64,000 nt of DNA from Pseudomonas sp. GM41(2012) (GCF_000282315.2 NZ_AKJN02000008.1:124001-188000), one strand, 5' to 3'; counted from the stretch's first letter, positions 1 to 8,514 are shown. The notes: a model not told the origin generated them from the letters alone. Numbers and translations are program-made.

Positions 1-1232
1 CGGGCCTTGAGCATCATGCCTTCGACACCGAGCTTGCGGGAGGCTTGCCGTTGTCGGGCGAGGTCGAACCAGTCTTCGCCAGTGAGTACCGGTGAGGCGA
101 GTAACACCGGGTTGTTGCCGCTGGCGACGACATGCTCCAGTTGAGTGCGACGCTTGGCCTGAGGCTGGTTGCGCCAGTCTTCACCCTGCCATTCCAGCAG
201 GTCGTAGGCGAGGATCACCACCGGCACTTCTTCGAGGATTTTTTTGTCCAGGGTTTTACGACCGATCCGCTGTTGCAGCAGCGCGAATGGCTTTACCGCG
301 GGGGCAGCCGGGGAATGAGGGTTGAAGGCGTCCTCGGTGGTGGGTTGTCCGGTTTTCCAGGCGACGATTTCACCGTCGATCACCGTACCGTCGGGCAAGC
401 AGTGAACCAGGCTATCGAGTTCGGGGAAGCGCTCGGTGACCAGTTCTTCACCTCGCGACCAGATCCACAGTCGCCCGTCGCGTTTAACCACTTGAGCGCG
501 GATGCCATCCCACTTCCATTCCACTTGCCAATGGCTGGCCGGGCCGAGCAGGGCTTCGAATTGTTCAACGGGTTGCGATAGCGCGTGAGCGAGGAAAAAC
601 GGGTAGGGCTGACCGCCCCGTTGGGCATGTTCGGCAGTCGATTCGGCGGCGATCAACTTCAAATAACCCGTCGCGTTCGGGCGGTTGGACAGGTCGGTGT
701 AACCCACCAGCCGCTGGGCGACGCGTTTGCTGTCGAGCCCGGCCATGGCGGCCAAGGCGCGGGTCACCAGTAACTTGGAGACGCCGACGCGGAAACTGCC
801 GGTGATCAATTTGATGCAGAGCATCAGGCTCTGGCGGTCCAGTTGCGACCACAATGCAGGCAGTCGCTCGGCGAGGATTTGCGGGGTTTCTCCGCGCAGC
901 GGCAGCAGTTTGTGTTCAATCCAGACCGCCAATCCATCGTTGGAGCTGTGAAGCGCTTCGGGCAGCACCAGCGAAATGGTTTCCGCCAGATCGCCGACCG
1001 CCTGATAACTCTCTTCGAACAGCCACGGCGCGAGGCCGGAGATCTCAACCGCCAACTCTCGAAGGATGCGCACGGGCACCAGTTGCCGAGGCCGCCCACC
1101 GGACAAAAAGTAAACAGCCCATGCGGCATCTTCCGGCGCGGCCTCGGCGAAGTAGTTTTGCATCGCCACCAGTTTGGCGTTGCTCGACGTGGTGGCATCG
1201 AGTTCGGCGTACAAATCGGCGAACGCCTTCAT
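1..1232 (-). CDS. ATP-dependent DNA ligase (3' end outside window)
   Basis: The open frame runs from an ATG at 1232 to the window edge, about 410 residues, so the C-terminus is missing. It would seal nicks in duplex DNA using ATP. The nucleotidyl-transfer motif K-W-D-G-I-R is visible, with the adenylated lysine at residue 240. The preceding ~200 residues match the alpha-helical N-terminal DNA-binding region of ATP ligases, and R-G-E-E and E-I-V-A elements of the catalytic core follow. The ATG overlaps the stop of the upstream exonuclease gene (ATGA), implying translational coupling. This pairing is the known ligase-associated exonuclease arrangement of bacterial ATP-dependent repair ligases. 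It is an accessory ligase, not the NAD-dependent LigA. Confidence 0.9.
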   Translation of the reverse strand, partial: MKAFADLYAELDATTSSNAKLVAMQNYFAEAAPEDAAWAVYFLSGGRPRQLVPVRILRELAVEISGLAPWLFEESYQAVGDLAETISLVLPEALHSSNDGLAVWIEHKLLPLRGETPQILAERLPALWSQLDRQSLMLCIKLITGSFRVGVSKLLVTRALAAMAGLDSKRVAQRLVGYTDLSNRPNATGYLKLIAAESTAEHAQRGGQPYPFFLAHALSQPVEQFEALLGPASHWQVEWKWDGIRAQVVKRDGRLWIWSRGEELVTERFPELDSLVHCLPDGTVIDGEIVAWKTGQPTTEDAFNPHSPAAPAVKPFALLQQRIGRKTLDKKILEEVPVVILAYDLLEWQGEDWRNQPQAKRRTQLEHVVASGNNPVLLASPVLTGEDWFDLARQRQASRKLGVEGMMLKA

Positions 1233-2263
1233 GAGAGCACCTCGGCGCTCTCGGGTTCGACGGCTGCGTTTTCTTCCTCATCGTTGCCGTACTCGGTGCT
1301 GAAACTCATGGCATCGAGACCCTGTTCGCGCAGATGGCGCACCAGTACCCCGACCGAACCGTGGGTCACTATCACCCGCTCAGCACCGGTCTGTTCGATG
1401 GCCCAGAGCAGGCCCGGCCAGTCGGCGTGGTCAGACAATACAAAGCCACGATCCACGCCACGTCGCCGCCGTGTGCCACGCAAACGCATCCAGCCGCTGG
1501 CGAAACCATCACTGTAGTCGCCGAAGCGCCGCATCCAGGAGCTGCCGCCAGCCGAAGGCGGGGCCAGGACCAACGCCTTGCGCATCATGGGGTCGCTCTT
1601 TTTTACTTCGCCGGTATAGATCGTTGGCGGTAAATAAATACCCCCTTCGCGATAAACCTGATTGAGCGGTTCCACGGCGCCATGCACCAGAATGGGGCCG
1701 AGGTTGGCATCGATGCCGTGGAGAATTCGCTGCGCCTTGCCGAAGGCGTAGCAGAACAACACGCTGGTTTTGTCCGCGGCGGCGTTGGCTTGCCACCACT
1801 GATTGATCTCGGCAAAGACGTGCGTCTGGGGTTGCCAGCGATAAATCGGCAGGCCGAAGGTCGATTCGGTGATGAAGGTATCGCAGCGCACGGGTTCGAA
1901 CGGCGCACAGGTGCCGTCGGGTTCGATTTTGTAGTCGCCCGAGGCGACCCAGACTTCGCCGCCATATTCCAGACGCACCTGTGCCGAGCCGAGGACGTGG
2001 CCGGCGGGGTGAAAACTCAGGGTGACGCCATTGTGGGTCAGGGGTTGACCGTAAGGCAGGGTTTGCAGGTTGATGTCCTGGCCCAGTCGCGCACGCAAAA
2101 TCCCGTCGCCGGGAGCGGCCGCCAGATAGTGCCGGTTGCCGATGCGGGCATGGTCGCCGTGAGCGTGGGTAATGACTGAGCGTTCGACCGGCCGCCACGG
2201 GTCGATGTAGAAATCCCCGACCGGGCAGTACAAACCTTCAGGACGCGCGATAACAAGATCCAT
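1229..2263 (-). CDS. Ligase-associated DNA exonuclease (metallo-beta-lactamase fold)
   Basis: A 344-residue cytoplasmic protein with the metal-binding signature H-A-H-G-D-H-A-R at residues 33-40 and a later G-D-Y-K segment, typical of beta-CASP/SNM1-like nucleases. Members of this family are encoded next to ATP-dependent ligases and are thought to trim DNA ends before sealing. The ATG at 2263 begins MDLVIARPEG, and the stop overlaps the ligase start by four bases. The C-terminal segment with T-H-G-S-V-G-V-L-V-R fits the terminal motif of beta-CASP proteins. Function is from family and context; substrate polarity cannot be read from sequence. Confidence 0.9.
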   Translation of the reverse strand: MDLVIARPEGLYCPVGDFYIDPWRPVERSVITHAHGDHARIGNRHYLAAAPGDGILRARLGQDINLQTLPYGQPLTHNGVTLSFHPAGHVLGSAQVRLEYGGEVWVASGDYKIEPDGTCAPFEPVRCDTFITESTFGLPIYRWQPQTHVFAEINQWWQANAAADKTSVLFCYAFGKAQRILHGIDANLGPILVHGAVEPLNQVYREGGIYLPPTIYTGEVKKSDPMMRKALVLAPPSAGGSSWMRRFGDYSDGFASGWMRLRGTRRRRGVDRGFVLSDHADWPGLLWAIEQTGAERVIVTHGSVGVLVRHLREQGLDAMSFSTEYGNDEEENAAVEPESAEVLS

Positions 2264-2363
2264 GTTGTTACCAAAATCGAGGGACTTGTTAGCTATGAGG
2301 TTTGCGCGAGGCTAGAAGTTCTATTATTTTTCGCCGTGGGGGAAGAATTGCGGCGAGTTGAAA

Positions 2364-2550
2364 ATCCACCCCTCACCCCAGCCCTCCCGAAACGTCGGAC
2401 CGCCCCAGAGGGGAGAGGGGGAAAGGGGGCCGATCTTCATGCTTTTCAAAACCTGAGTTCAACTCGGTAATTCAGGTCGATGTAGCTCCAAGAGCACCTC
2501 GGTCAGTCCCCTCTACCCTCTGGGGAGAGGGTTAGGGTGAGGGGTGGATC
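2364..2550. repeat. Inverted pair of CCCTCACCC-type intergenic repeats
   Basis: Two pyrimidine/purine-rich arms face each other: CACCCCTCACCCCAGCCCTC near 2367-2386 followed by a GGGGAGAGGGGGAAAG run, and the opposite copy ending GGTTAGGGTGAGGGGTGG near 2530-2547. The pair fills most of the 301-base gap between the exonuclease start and the quiP stop. It resembles dispersed intergenic palindromic elements of pseudomonads and may also act as a transcription end for quiP. No gene is visible in the gap. Confidence 0.6.
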
Positions 2551-2564
2551 TAAATGACACTAAA

Positions 2565-5015
2565 TTATTTGCCCGGTGTCAGCGTCAACCGCGTCTTCCC
2601 ATACACCTTGTCAAAGTTCTGCGGTTGCATCGGCAAACTCATGTATTGCCCCTTCAGCCAAGGATCAATGCTGTCGAGGTAATTCGGACTCGCCGGATTA
2701 CCGGATTGCCCCGTACCGTTCTGCCCCATCAGCGGTTCCGCCTGGCCGAAGTCGACGATAAAGCGCATGGCTGGCGCCAGCGTGGTGTTGAAATCCTGAC
2801 CCCAGGCGAATGCTGCAGTATTCAGCGTGGTGTGGTCGCCACCGGCCGCCAGTGGACCGCGCACCGTCTGGCCACTGGCGTTTTTCCACTCGTAACGGTG
2901 CAGTTTGCCCCATTGCCAGGCTTTGTGATCGCCGCCCAACTGACTGTCGCCCGCGCTGATCGCTGCCGCCAGACTACGCGCGAGGATCGCCGGTTTATCT
3001 TCTTTCTGCGGCGTGCGAGCGTCATCCCAGAACGGACTGTCCTCACGCCCCAACAGGTGATCGGCCTGGGCTGCGTAGGACAACTTGCCGTTGGCGATAA
3101 AGGCTTTCCACGCAGGGCTGGTTTCCGGGCCCAGTTCGTCGAGGAAGATTTGCTGGGTGCTTTGCTGCAGGAACAACTCGTAAATAGCTGCATCGGCGGA
3201 GGTCGGGCTGAGTTTGCCGTCGAAGGCCATCAGGCGGGTATACGCCTCGCGAGCCTTGCCACGATCCGCCTCAGGCAACGCTTCAATGGCCTGCTTGAGT
3301 GGCTTGGCCATGCCCGGCGCTTCAAACATCTTCTTCAGCTTGGCAGCGAAAGTGGTGGTCTGGTCGTATTGCATGGCGATCAGGCTGCGCGTGTCGTGTT
3401 TGCCCACGCTCGCCAGTTCGGCCAGGCGTTCGCCACGCTCCGGCGCCGACCAGGAGTTGGACAACTGCATGCCGTAGCCATGCGGAATGACTCGCTGGTT
3501 GGCGGTGCCGAGCCAGCCTTGGGCCGGATCCTGGTCATAGGGGTGGAGCATCGGGTCGGCGTAACCATCCCAATCGTAACGACCTTCCCAGCCCGGTGAC
3601 GGCAGCAGGCCTTCGCCTTCGCGACGGTTCGGGAAGCGACCGGTGACTTGCCAGCCGATGTTGCTGGCGTCGGCAAATACCAGGTTCAGCGCGATGGCGC
3701 GGATTTCGCGGCTGGCGTCCGAGGCTTTCTCGACGGTCTGGGCGCGGGACAGGTCGAAAAACGCGTCCAGGGTCTTGTCATCGGTGAAGTTCGGCGTCTG
3801 CAAGGCCAGGCCGAAACCGTTAGCCAGCGTCGTGCCTTGGGCACTGTTGAGCAGCGGGCCATGGCGGGTTTCGTACACCACTTCGCGAATCGGCCGCTGG
3901 CCTTTGACGAAGTAGGTTTCGTTGCGCACGATCGCCGGCTGCCATTTGCCACCCACCTCGTAGGAAAGACCATTGCCCTGGCGTTTGATTTTTTCCAGGA
4001 ACAGGTCCTGGTTGTCGCCCATGACAGTGGTCATGCTCCACGCCACTTTGCCGTTGAAACCGCCGAGCACCATCGGCAAACCGGCAATCGTCACACCAGA
4101 AGCCTGGTACTTCGGCGTGCGAATCTGCACGTAACTGAACAACGATGGCACGCCCAGTGGGCCATGGCTGTCGCTGGCCAACAGGCTTTTGCCGCTGCGG
4201 CTGCGTTGCGGGCCGATCGCCCAGTTGTTCGACGAGGTGGCGCCCAGCAGATTCAGATCGGACAGTTGGTTCGTGGCTTTGCTGATCTCGGCCAGGCCCG
4301 GGACTTGCCCGTTGAGCTTGATGCCCTGAAGTTTTTCAGCTTCGGCCAGCGGCAGTTTTTCATCGGGGGCGGACGGGGTCAGCCACGGGAGTTTGTCGGT
4401 GCTGACGGTCTGGGCCAGCATCAGCGAGGCAATCTCTTCCGGCAGGTTGGCCGACTGGCTGAAGTTCAGCAGGCAAAAAATCAGCGCCGAGTCTTCCGGC
4501 TTCCAGTATTCAGGCTTGTAGCCGGTGGCTGCGAGGTCTGCCGGCAGTTTGTCGCGATAGCGGAACAGGTAGGCGTTAACGCCGCGGGCATAGACTTCGA
4601 AGAAGCGTTTGAGGCGCGGCGAAGACGCCTTGTACAGCTCGCCGGCGCTTTTCTTCAAATTGACGGCGCGCATGTAGCGGTCAGCGTCGAGCAGGTCCGA
4701 ACCGGACATCTCCGACAAACGGCCCTGAGCCAACAGGCGCAGGGTGACCATTTGCGTGATGCGGTCGGTGGCGTGGACGTAACCCAGGGTGAACAGTGCG
4801 TCGTGGAAGGTGTTGCTTTCGATCAACGGCATGCCCATGGCATTGCGGCGTACCGAAACGTTCTGCGCCAAGCCCTTGAGCGGCTGCACGCCGGTGGTCG
4901 GCGGGAGGGTGTCCTGGGTGTTCCAGGTCTGACAACCGGTCAGGCTCAAAACACCGGCCACTGCTGCGGCAACGCCGAACCGGGGAAGAAAATGTGTAAG
5001 GGCTGGCGAGGCCAT
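2565..5015 (-). CDS. quiP: Acyl-homoserine lactone acylase QuiP (penicillin acylase family)
   Basis: An 816-residue Ntn-hydrolase precursor. It closely resembles P. aeruginosa QuiP, which removes the acyl chain from long-chain N-acyl-homoserine lactone signals. The N-terminus has a short basic segment, a hydrophobic stretch and a lipobox ending S-L-T-G-C (Cys28), so it may be a lipoprotein exported to the periplasm. The autoprocessing site is T-S-S-N-N-W-A-I-G; the nucleophile should be Ser262, the new N-terminus of the beta chain after self-cleavage. Downstream Q-Y-D-Q and P-A-G-G-D-H-T-T-L motifs match the beta chain. The gene is single, flanked by repeats on both sides. Natural substrates could include other amides. 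Confidence 0.9.
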   Translation of the reverse strand: MASPALTHFLPRFGVAAAVAGVLSLTGCQTWNTQDTLPPTTGVQPLKGLAQNVSVRRNAMGMPLIESNTFHDALFTLGYVHATDRITQMVTLRLLAQGRLSEMSGSDLLDADRYMRAVNLKKSAGELYKASSPRLKRFFEVYARGVNAYLFRYRDKLPADLAATGYKPEYWKPEDSALIFCLLNFSQSANLPEEIASLMLAQTVSTDKLPWLTPSAPDEKLPLAEAEKLQGIKLNGQVPGLAEISKATNQLSDLNLLGATSSNNWAIGPQRSRSGKSLLASDSHGPLGVPSLFSYVQIRTPKYQASGVTIAGLPMVLGGFNGKVAWSMTTVMGDNQDLFLEKIKRQGNGLSYEVGGKWQPAIVRNETYFVKGQRPIREVVYETRHGPLLNSAQGTTLANGFGLALQTPNFTDDKTLDAFFDLSRAQTVEKASDASREIRAIALNLVFADASNIGWQVTGRFPNRREGEGLLPSPGWEGRYDWDGYADPMLHPYDQDPAQGWLGTANQRVIPHGYGMQLSNSWSAPERGERLAELASVGKHDTRSLIAMQYDQTTTFAAKLKKMFEAPGMAKPLKQAIEALPEADRGKAREAYTRLMAFDGKLSPTSADAAIYELFLQQSTQQIFLDELGPETSPAWKAFIANGKLSYAAQADHLLGREDSPFWDDARTPQKEDKPAILARSLAAAISAGDSQLGGDHKAWQWGKLHRYEWKNASGQTVRGPLAAGGDHTTLNTAAFAWGQDFNTTLAPAMRFIVDFGQAEPLMGQNGTGQSGNPASPNYLDSIDPWLKGQYMSLPMQPQNFDKVYGKTRLTLTPGK

Positions 5016-5142
5016 GGCAAAGCTCCTGCGGGGGGTAGCGTCATTAAAGGCGCTACGTTAGTGAGCAGGAGGTGGCCGCGCAAGCGGGCTATAGGGTTAT
5101 TTCAAGATTTGTCCGATAAACACAATCTCTTGGGCAATGCAT

Positions 5143-5266
5143 CCCTGTGGCGAGGGGACTTGTCCCCGTTCGGCTGCGAAGCAGTCGTAAAACCTGACAA
5201 TGTGGTTTGACTGTAAGAATGCCGGGGCCGCTTCGCGACCCAACGGGGACAAGTCCCCTCGCCACA
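5143..5266. repeat. REP-type inverted repeat pair (GGCGAGGGGACTTGTCCCC family)
   Basis: Left arm 5144-5182 and right arm 5226-5265 are near-perfect inverted copies of a unit containing GGCGAGGGGACTTGTCCCCG, each itself partly palindromic. They sit in the gap between the start of quiP and the stop of the glutathione transferase gene. The arrangement, two REP units tail to tail, is the REPIN/BIME form found in fluorescent pseudomonads. Nothing else is visible in the 285-base gap. Confidence 0.75.
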
Positions 5267-5300
5267 TTGAAAGCATCACAACAGGGAATTGCGTCGTTTT

Positions 5301-5945
5301 TCAGGATTTAGGCGGATTGACCTTGGCCACCAGCGCATACGCCTTCACGGTCGCCGGACGGCTCTGGATGTGGTTGAACCAGCGCAGCACGTTGGGGAAG
5401 TCTTCCAGGTTCTGACTCTGCCACTTGTGGGAAACGATCCACGGGTAGATCGCCATGTCGGCAATGCTGTATTCGCTGCCGGCGACGAAGTCTTTATCGG
5501 CCAGCTGCTTGTCGAGTACCCCGTAGAGGCGGGCAGTCTCGTCGATGTAGCGCTTGATTGCGTAGGGGATTTTCTCCGGCGCGAATTGGCTGAAGTGATG
5601 ATTCTGCCCGGCCATCGGCCCCAGGCCGCCCATCTGCCAGAACAACCATTGCAGCGCTTGTTGGCGACCGCGCAGGTCTTTGGGCAGGAACTTGCCGGTT
5701 TTCTCTGCCAGGTACAACAGAATCGCCCCGGACTCGAACAGTGCCAACGGCTCACCGCCATCAGCCGGTTCGGGATCGACGATGGCCGGAATTTTGTTGT
5801 TCGGGGAGATTTTCAGGAAATCGGGTTTGAACTGGTCGTTCTGGCTGATGTTGATCGGGTGCACGTTGTAGGGCAGGCCGGCTTCTTCCAGGAATATCGA
5901 GATTTTGTGGCCGTTGGGGGTGGTCCAGTAATACAGGTCGATCAT
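5301..5945 (-). CDS. Glutathione S-transferase family protein (YfcG/YghU type)
   Basis: A 214-residue cytoplasmic protein with an N-terminal thioredoxin fold and C-terminal helical domain. The opening M-I-D-L-Y-Y-W-T-T-P-N-G-H-K and the later S-P-N-N-K-I-P-A-I segment match Nu-class bacterial GSTs, which use Thr/Asn rather than Tyr or Cys and act as glutathione-dependent disulfide reductases or peroxidases. A TTG lies four codons upstream in frame, but GGAG sits eight bases before the ATG at 5945, so I place the start there. S-I-A-D-M-A-I-Y-P-W is the usual C-terminal N-capping/hydrophobic staple motif. It appears monocistronic. Disulfide reductase activity is inferred from the subclass. Confidence 0.88.
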   Translation of the reverse strand: MIDLYYWTTPNGHKISIFLEEAGLPYNVHPINISQNDQFKPDFLKISPNNKIPAIVDPEPADGGEPLALFESGAILLYLAEKTGKFLPKDLRGRQQALQWLFWQMGGLGPMAGQNHHFSQFAPEKIPYAIKRYIDETARLYGVLDKQLADKDFVAGSEYSIADMAIYPWIVSHKWQSQNLEDFPNVLRWFNHIQSRPATVKAYALVAKVNPPKS

Positions 5946-6076
5946 GGAGTACTCCAAATCAAAAGATGTCGTTACTTGCGGACAGCAAACGCCGGCATCA
6001 GGTCGTCCTGTTTGCGTTCGATAGCTTGCCTGTAGGAACAGGTGATGCTGAAGTGCGGGAAATTCAATGACCCCGC

Positions 6077-6640
6077 ATGAGAAAAACCGGCATGGAGCTC
6101 AAAACAAACGCGGCGCTGATCATCATCGATCAACAAAAAGGCATCCTGCATCCCAAACTTGGTCGCCGAAATAATCTTCAGGCCGAGCAGAGAATCCTCG
6201 ATTTGCTAGGGCATTGGCGTCGAACCGGGCGACCGGTCATTCATGTGCAGCACTTGTCCCGGTCACCGGAATCGGTGTTCTGGCCGGAGCAGTCGGGGGT
6301 GGAATTTCAGGAGCGGTTCCAGCCACAGACCGGTGAGCAGCTTGTTCAAAAGCAGGTGCCGGATGCGTTTTGTGCGACGGGGCTTGAGAAAAGTTTGCGA
6401 GAGGCGGGGATCGATCAGTTGGTCATTGTCGGCGTAGCGACCAACAACTCGGTGGAATCCACGGTGCGAACGGCCGGGAATCTGGGGTTTGATACGTGGG
6501 TGGCGGAGGATGCGTGTTTTACCTTCGACAAGGCTGACTACTTTGGTAAAGCCCATACAGCCGAGGAAGTGCATGCGATGTCGCTAGGAAATTTGCACGG
6601 GGAATATGCGACGGTCGTGAGCACCGCACAGATTTTGTAG
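6077..6640 (+). CDS. Isochorismatase-family hydrolase with Ser in place of catalytic Cys
   Basis: A 187-residue protein of the isochorismatase-like (cysteine hydrolase) fold. The catalytic Asp is seen in I-I-D-Q-Q-K-G (Asp18) and a Lys in V-Q-K-Q-V-P-D-A-F (Lys92). The position usually held by the nucleophilic Cys reads T-N-N-S-V-E-S-T, so Ser125 replaces it, as in a subgroup of these proteins. Whether it is active on an amide, acts another way, or binds only is open. The ATG at 6077 has no clear ribosome site; ATG 6092 (MELKTNAAL) is an alternative. The last codon and stop lie inside a REP unit. It is divergent from the GST gene. Confidence 0.8.
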   Translation: MRKTGMELKTNAALIIIDQQKGILHPKLGRRNNLQAEQRILDLLGHWRRTGRPVIHVQHLSRSPESVFWPEQSGVEFQERFQPQTGEQLVQKQVPDAFCATGLEKSLREAGIDQLVIVGVATNNSVESTVRTAGNLGFDTWVAEDACFTFDKADYFGKAHTAEEVHAMSLGNLHGEYATVVSTAQIL

Positions 6641-6724
6641 GAGCAAGGCTTGCCCGCGATGAACGATGATACGGTCCATCTGATACACCGCGGCGACCCA
6701 ATCGCGGGCAAGCCTTGCTCCTAC
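6637..6724. repeat. REP-type inverted pair (GGAGCAAGGCTTGCCCGCGA family)
   Basis: Two 24-base units containing GGAGCAAGGCTTGCCCGCG lie inverted at 6637-6660 and 6701-6724 with a 40-base spacer. The left unit contains the TAG stop of the upstream hydrolase gene. The same family recurs at 11421-11511 and 16880-16944. Confidence 0.85.
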
Positions 6725-6790
6725 AGGGATCTGCTGCGCAACAAAATGCGAAGGTGATTCAACAGGCGAAAAAGAAATTCGCCCGAAGCA

Positions 6791-7000
6791 TCAAGCGCCG
6801 TGGCACTTCTTGAATTTCTTGCCGTTGCCGCAGGGGCAAGGGTCGTTGCGGCCGACGTCTTTCAGGGCGTTGCGCACCGGTTCCTGATGAGCGTGGCCGC
6901 AGTTCGGGCCGTGGACATGGCCATGGTCGTGATCATGGTGGTCGTGATGGTCATGATCGTGGTTGCAGTCAGGGCCATGGACATGAGGTTGCTGGGTCAT
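6791..7000 (-). CDS. Small His-rich SEC-C metal-binding protein
   Basis: A 69-residue protein. Residues ~7-38 are a run of His, Asp and Gly (H-D-H-D-H-H-D-H-H type) able to bind transition metals. The C-terminus carries a SEC-C zinc motif, C-P-C-G-N-G-K-K-F-K-K-C-H, as at the end of SecA. The start overlaps the stop of the lipoprotein gene upstream by four bases (ATGA), so the two are co-translated. Function is unknown; zinc or nickel storage or a SecB/ribosome contact are possible given the domains. Another SEC-C gene lies 0.5 kb upstream on the same strand. Confidence 0.85.
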   Translation of the reverse strand: MTQQPHVHGPDCNHDHDHHDHHDHDHGHVHGPNCGHAHQEPVRNALKDVGRNDPCPCGNGKKFKKCHGA

Positions 7001-7491
7001 CGGTTTTGCTCCGGAATTAAATCGGCGGGGATTATCACGCCATTGCGCGCCAGGTGCACGTAGTGCGCGATGAATAAACCGGTTTCCAGTTCACCTTCCA
7101 GACGATAGGGGATGGGCTGATCGGGTTTTTTCAGCAGTTTCACCAGATCCCGTACCTTGGGCCACAGGTTGGTGCGGATCGGCACTTTAAAGTAGGCACT
7201 GTGTTTGGGGCCGACCGTAAACCAATGTTCGTGCTCGCCTTCGGTCAGCAGCATGTCGCCCAAGTGAATGCGGTACTCGATGCCTCGTACCGTCAGGTCA
7301 CTGTCGTTGGGGTTGTCGACGCGAAAGTGCAGCAAGAATTTTTGCTGCATCAATTTGGCCTGGACCACTTCAACCTTGACCAGATGCACCTGCGGTTCCG
7401 GTTCATCATCGCTGAACCAGGACGCACAACCGCCAAGCCCCAGAAACAGGAACAAGGTGAGCATCTGTAAGACGCGCCGCTGACTGAGCAT
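6997..7491 (-). CDS. LEA14/WHy-like lipoprotein
   Basis: A 164-residue protein with a basic start, hydrophobic core and lipobox L-G-G-C (Cys22), so it is probably a lipoprotein. The remainder fits the LEA type 2/WHy beta-sandwich: F-R-V-D-N-P-N-D-S-D-L-T-V-R-G-I-E-Y is the typical N-P-N centre. Such proteins are linked to desiccation and envelope stress, but the role in pseudomonads is not established. The start ATG at 7491 follows an AGGGAG-like site. It is translationally coupled to the downstream SEC-C gene. Confidence 0.82.
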   Translation of the reverse strand: MLSQRRVLQMLTLFLFLGLGGCASWFSDDEPEPQVHLVKVEVVQAKLMQQKFLLHFRVDNPNDSDLTVRGIEYRIHLGDMLLTEGEHEHWFTVGPKHSAYFKVPIRTNLWPKVRDLVKLLKKPDQPIPYRLEGELETGLFIAHYVHLARNGVIIPADLIPEQNR

Positions 7492-7535
7492 GGAGTAACT
7501 CCCTTTGATGCCCAGTCTAGCCTCTTGCGATTACC

Positions 7536-8012
7536 TCAACTGCTGAAATAACCCGCACAACATTTCTTGAATTTCTGTCCGCTGGCGCAAGGGCACGCAT
7601 CGTTGCGCCCGGCCTTGAGTTGTACGGTGGGGTCGATGAAGTACCAGTGGCCGGCGTTCTGCACGAACGACGAGCGCTCGCGGTGGCTGTGTTCACCGCT
7701 ACCGTCGTGCCAGCGCGCGGTAAAGGTCACGAAGGCATGTTCCGGCTGACCGCCCAAGACCTCGGAGCTTTCTACTTCAAGGCCCAGCCAGGTGCTTTGG
7801 GCGCTCCAGTCGCTGATGGACTGCCGATCCAGGCCTGCCTGTTGTGCGGGCAGGGTGGTCGCCACCAGATAATCGATCAGCCCCAGTACGTAGGCGCTGT
7901 AGCGCGAACGCATCAAGGCTTCGGCACATGGCGCCGGATGGCCGGCATGGTAATGGCCGCAGCAGGCATCAAGCGGGATGCCGCTACCGCAGGGGCAAAT
8001 GGATGTACTCAT
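7536..8012 (-). CDS. YchJ-family protein with two SEC-C motifs
   Basis: A 158-residue cytoplasmic protein of the YchJ (UPF0225) family. An N-terminal SEC-C motif C-P-C-G-S-G-I-P-L-D-A-C-C is followed by an NTF2-like centre (M-R-S-R-Y-S-A-Y-V) and a C-terminal C-P-C-A-S-G-Q-K-F-K-K-C-C. I use the ATG at 8012 because it begins directly at the conserved MSTSICPCGSG; upstream in-frame codons lie in the preceding gene. It starts four bases after the DUF6231 stop, indicating one operon. Biochemical role unknown; zinc binding is inferred from the Cys pattern. Confidence 0.88.
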   Translation of the reverse strand: MSTSICPCGSGIPLDACCGHYHAGHPAPCAEALMRSRYSAYVLGLIDYLVATTLPAQQAGLDRQSISDWSAQSTWLGLEVESSEVLGGQPEHAFVTFTARWHDGSGEHSHRERSSFVQNAGHWYFIDPTVQLKAGRNDACPCASGQKFKKCCAGYFSS

Positions 8013-8016
8013 TGCG

Positions 8017-8514
8017 TTACCACCAATATTTCCCGAAGTTTTCCGGATTGGCCCAGAACCGTGAGTTGAGCCAGTCGGGGACTTGTTTGTAGTCAAGCAG
8101 ATCATAGGTGAACAGGGTCAGCACTTGATCGTCGCGCTGGAAGCGTTCGCTGGCTTGCAGGGCCAGGGAGAAAAAATCGGTCTCCTGCCAGCCGGCGGCC
8201 GGCAAGTCCGCCAGCACCGCGATGCGACTGGCGTTGAGATTACGGATCCCGCCCAGCAGGTTCAGGCCCTCGCGTTTGGGCAAGTGTTCGAGGCAATCGA
8301 CCACCAGCGCCAGGTCAAACCGGCGCGCCGCCAGGTCGGCCGGCAACACCCCGGGTGCCGCATGGGCCACACACGTGTCCGGGTGCGCCAGCTTGAAAGC
8401 CTCCAGCGCGGGGAACTCGCTGGCGCCAATCAGCAACAGGCGCGCGGGGGCGTAACGATCAAGCAAAGCGGCCAACGCCTGCTGGGGCGTGCGCGAAGAA
8501 ATACCTGCAATCAT
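8017..8514 (-). CDS. DUF6231-like, degenerate methyltransferase fold
   Basis: A 165-residue cytoplasmic protein. It shows a Rossmann-like pattern of a methyltransferase: L-L-L-I-G-A-S near residue 25, F-D-L-A-L-V-V-D-C-L-E-H-L-P near 68-80, with L-G-G-I-R after it. The glycine-rich SAM loop is reduced, so activity is doubtful. It matches what I recall as DUF6231 of Pseudomonas. It leads a likely operon with the YchJ gene. Function unknown. Confidence 0.75.
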   Translation of the reverse strand: MIAGISSRTPQQALAALLDRYAPARLLLIGASEFPALEAFKLAHPDTCVAHAAPGVLPADLAARRFDLALVVDCLEHLPKREGLNLLGGIRNLNASRIAVLADLPAAGWQETDFFSLALQASERFQRDDQVLTLFTYDLLDYKQVPDWLNSRFWANPENFGKYWW

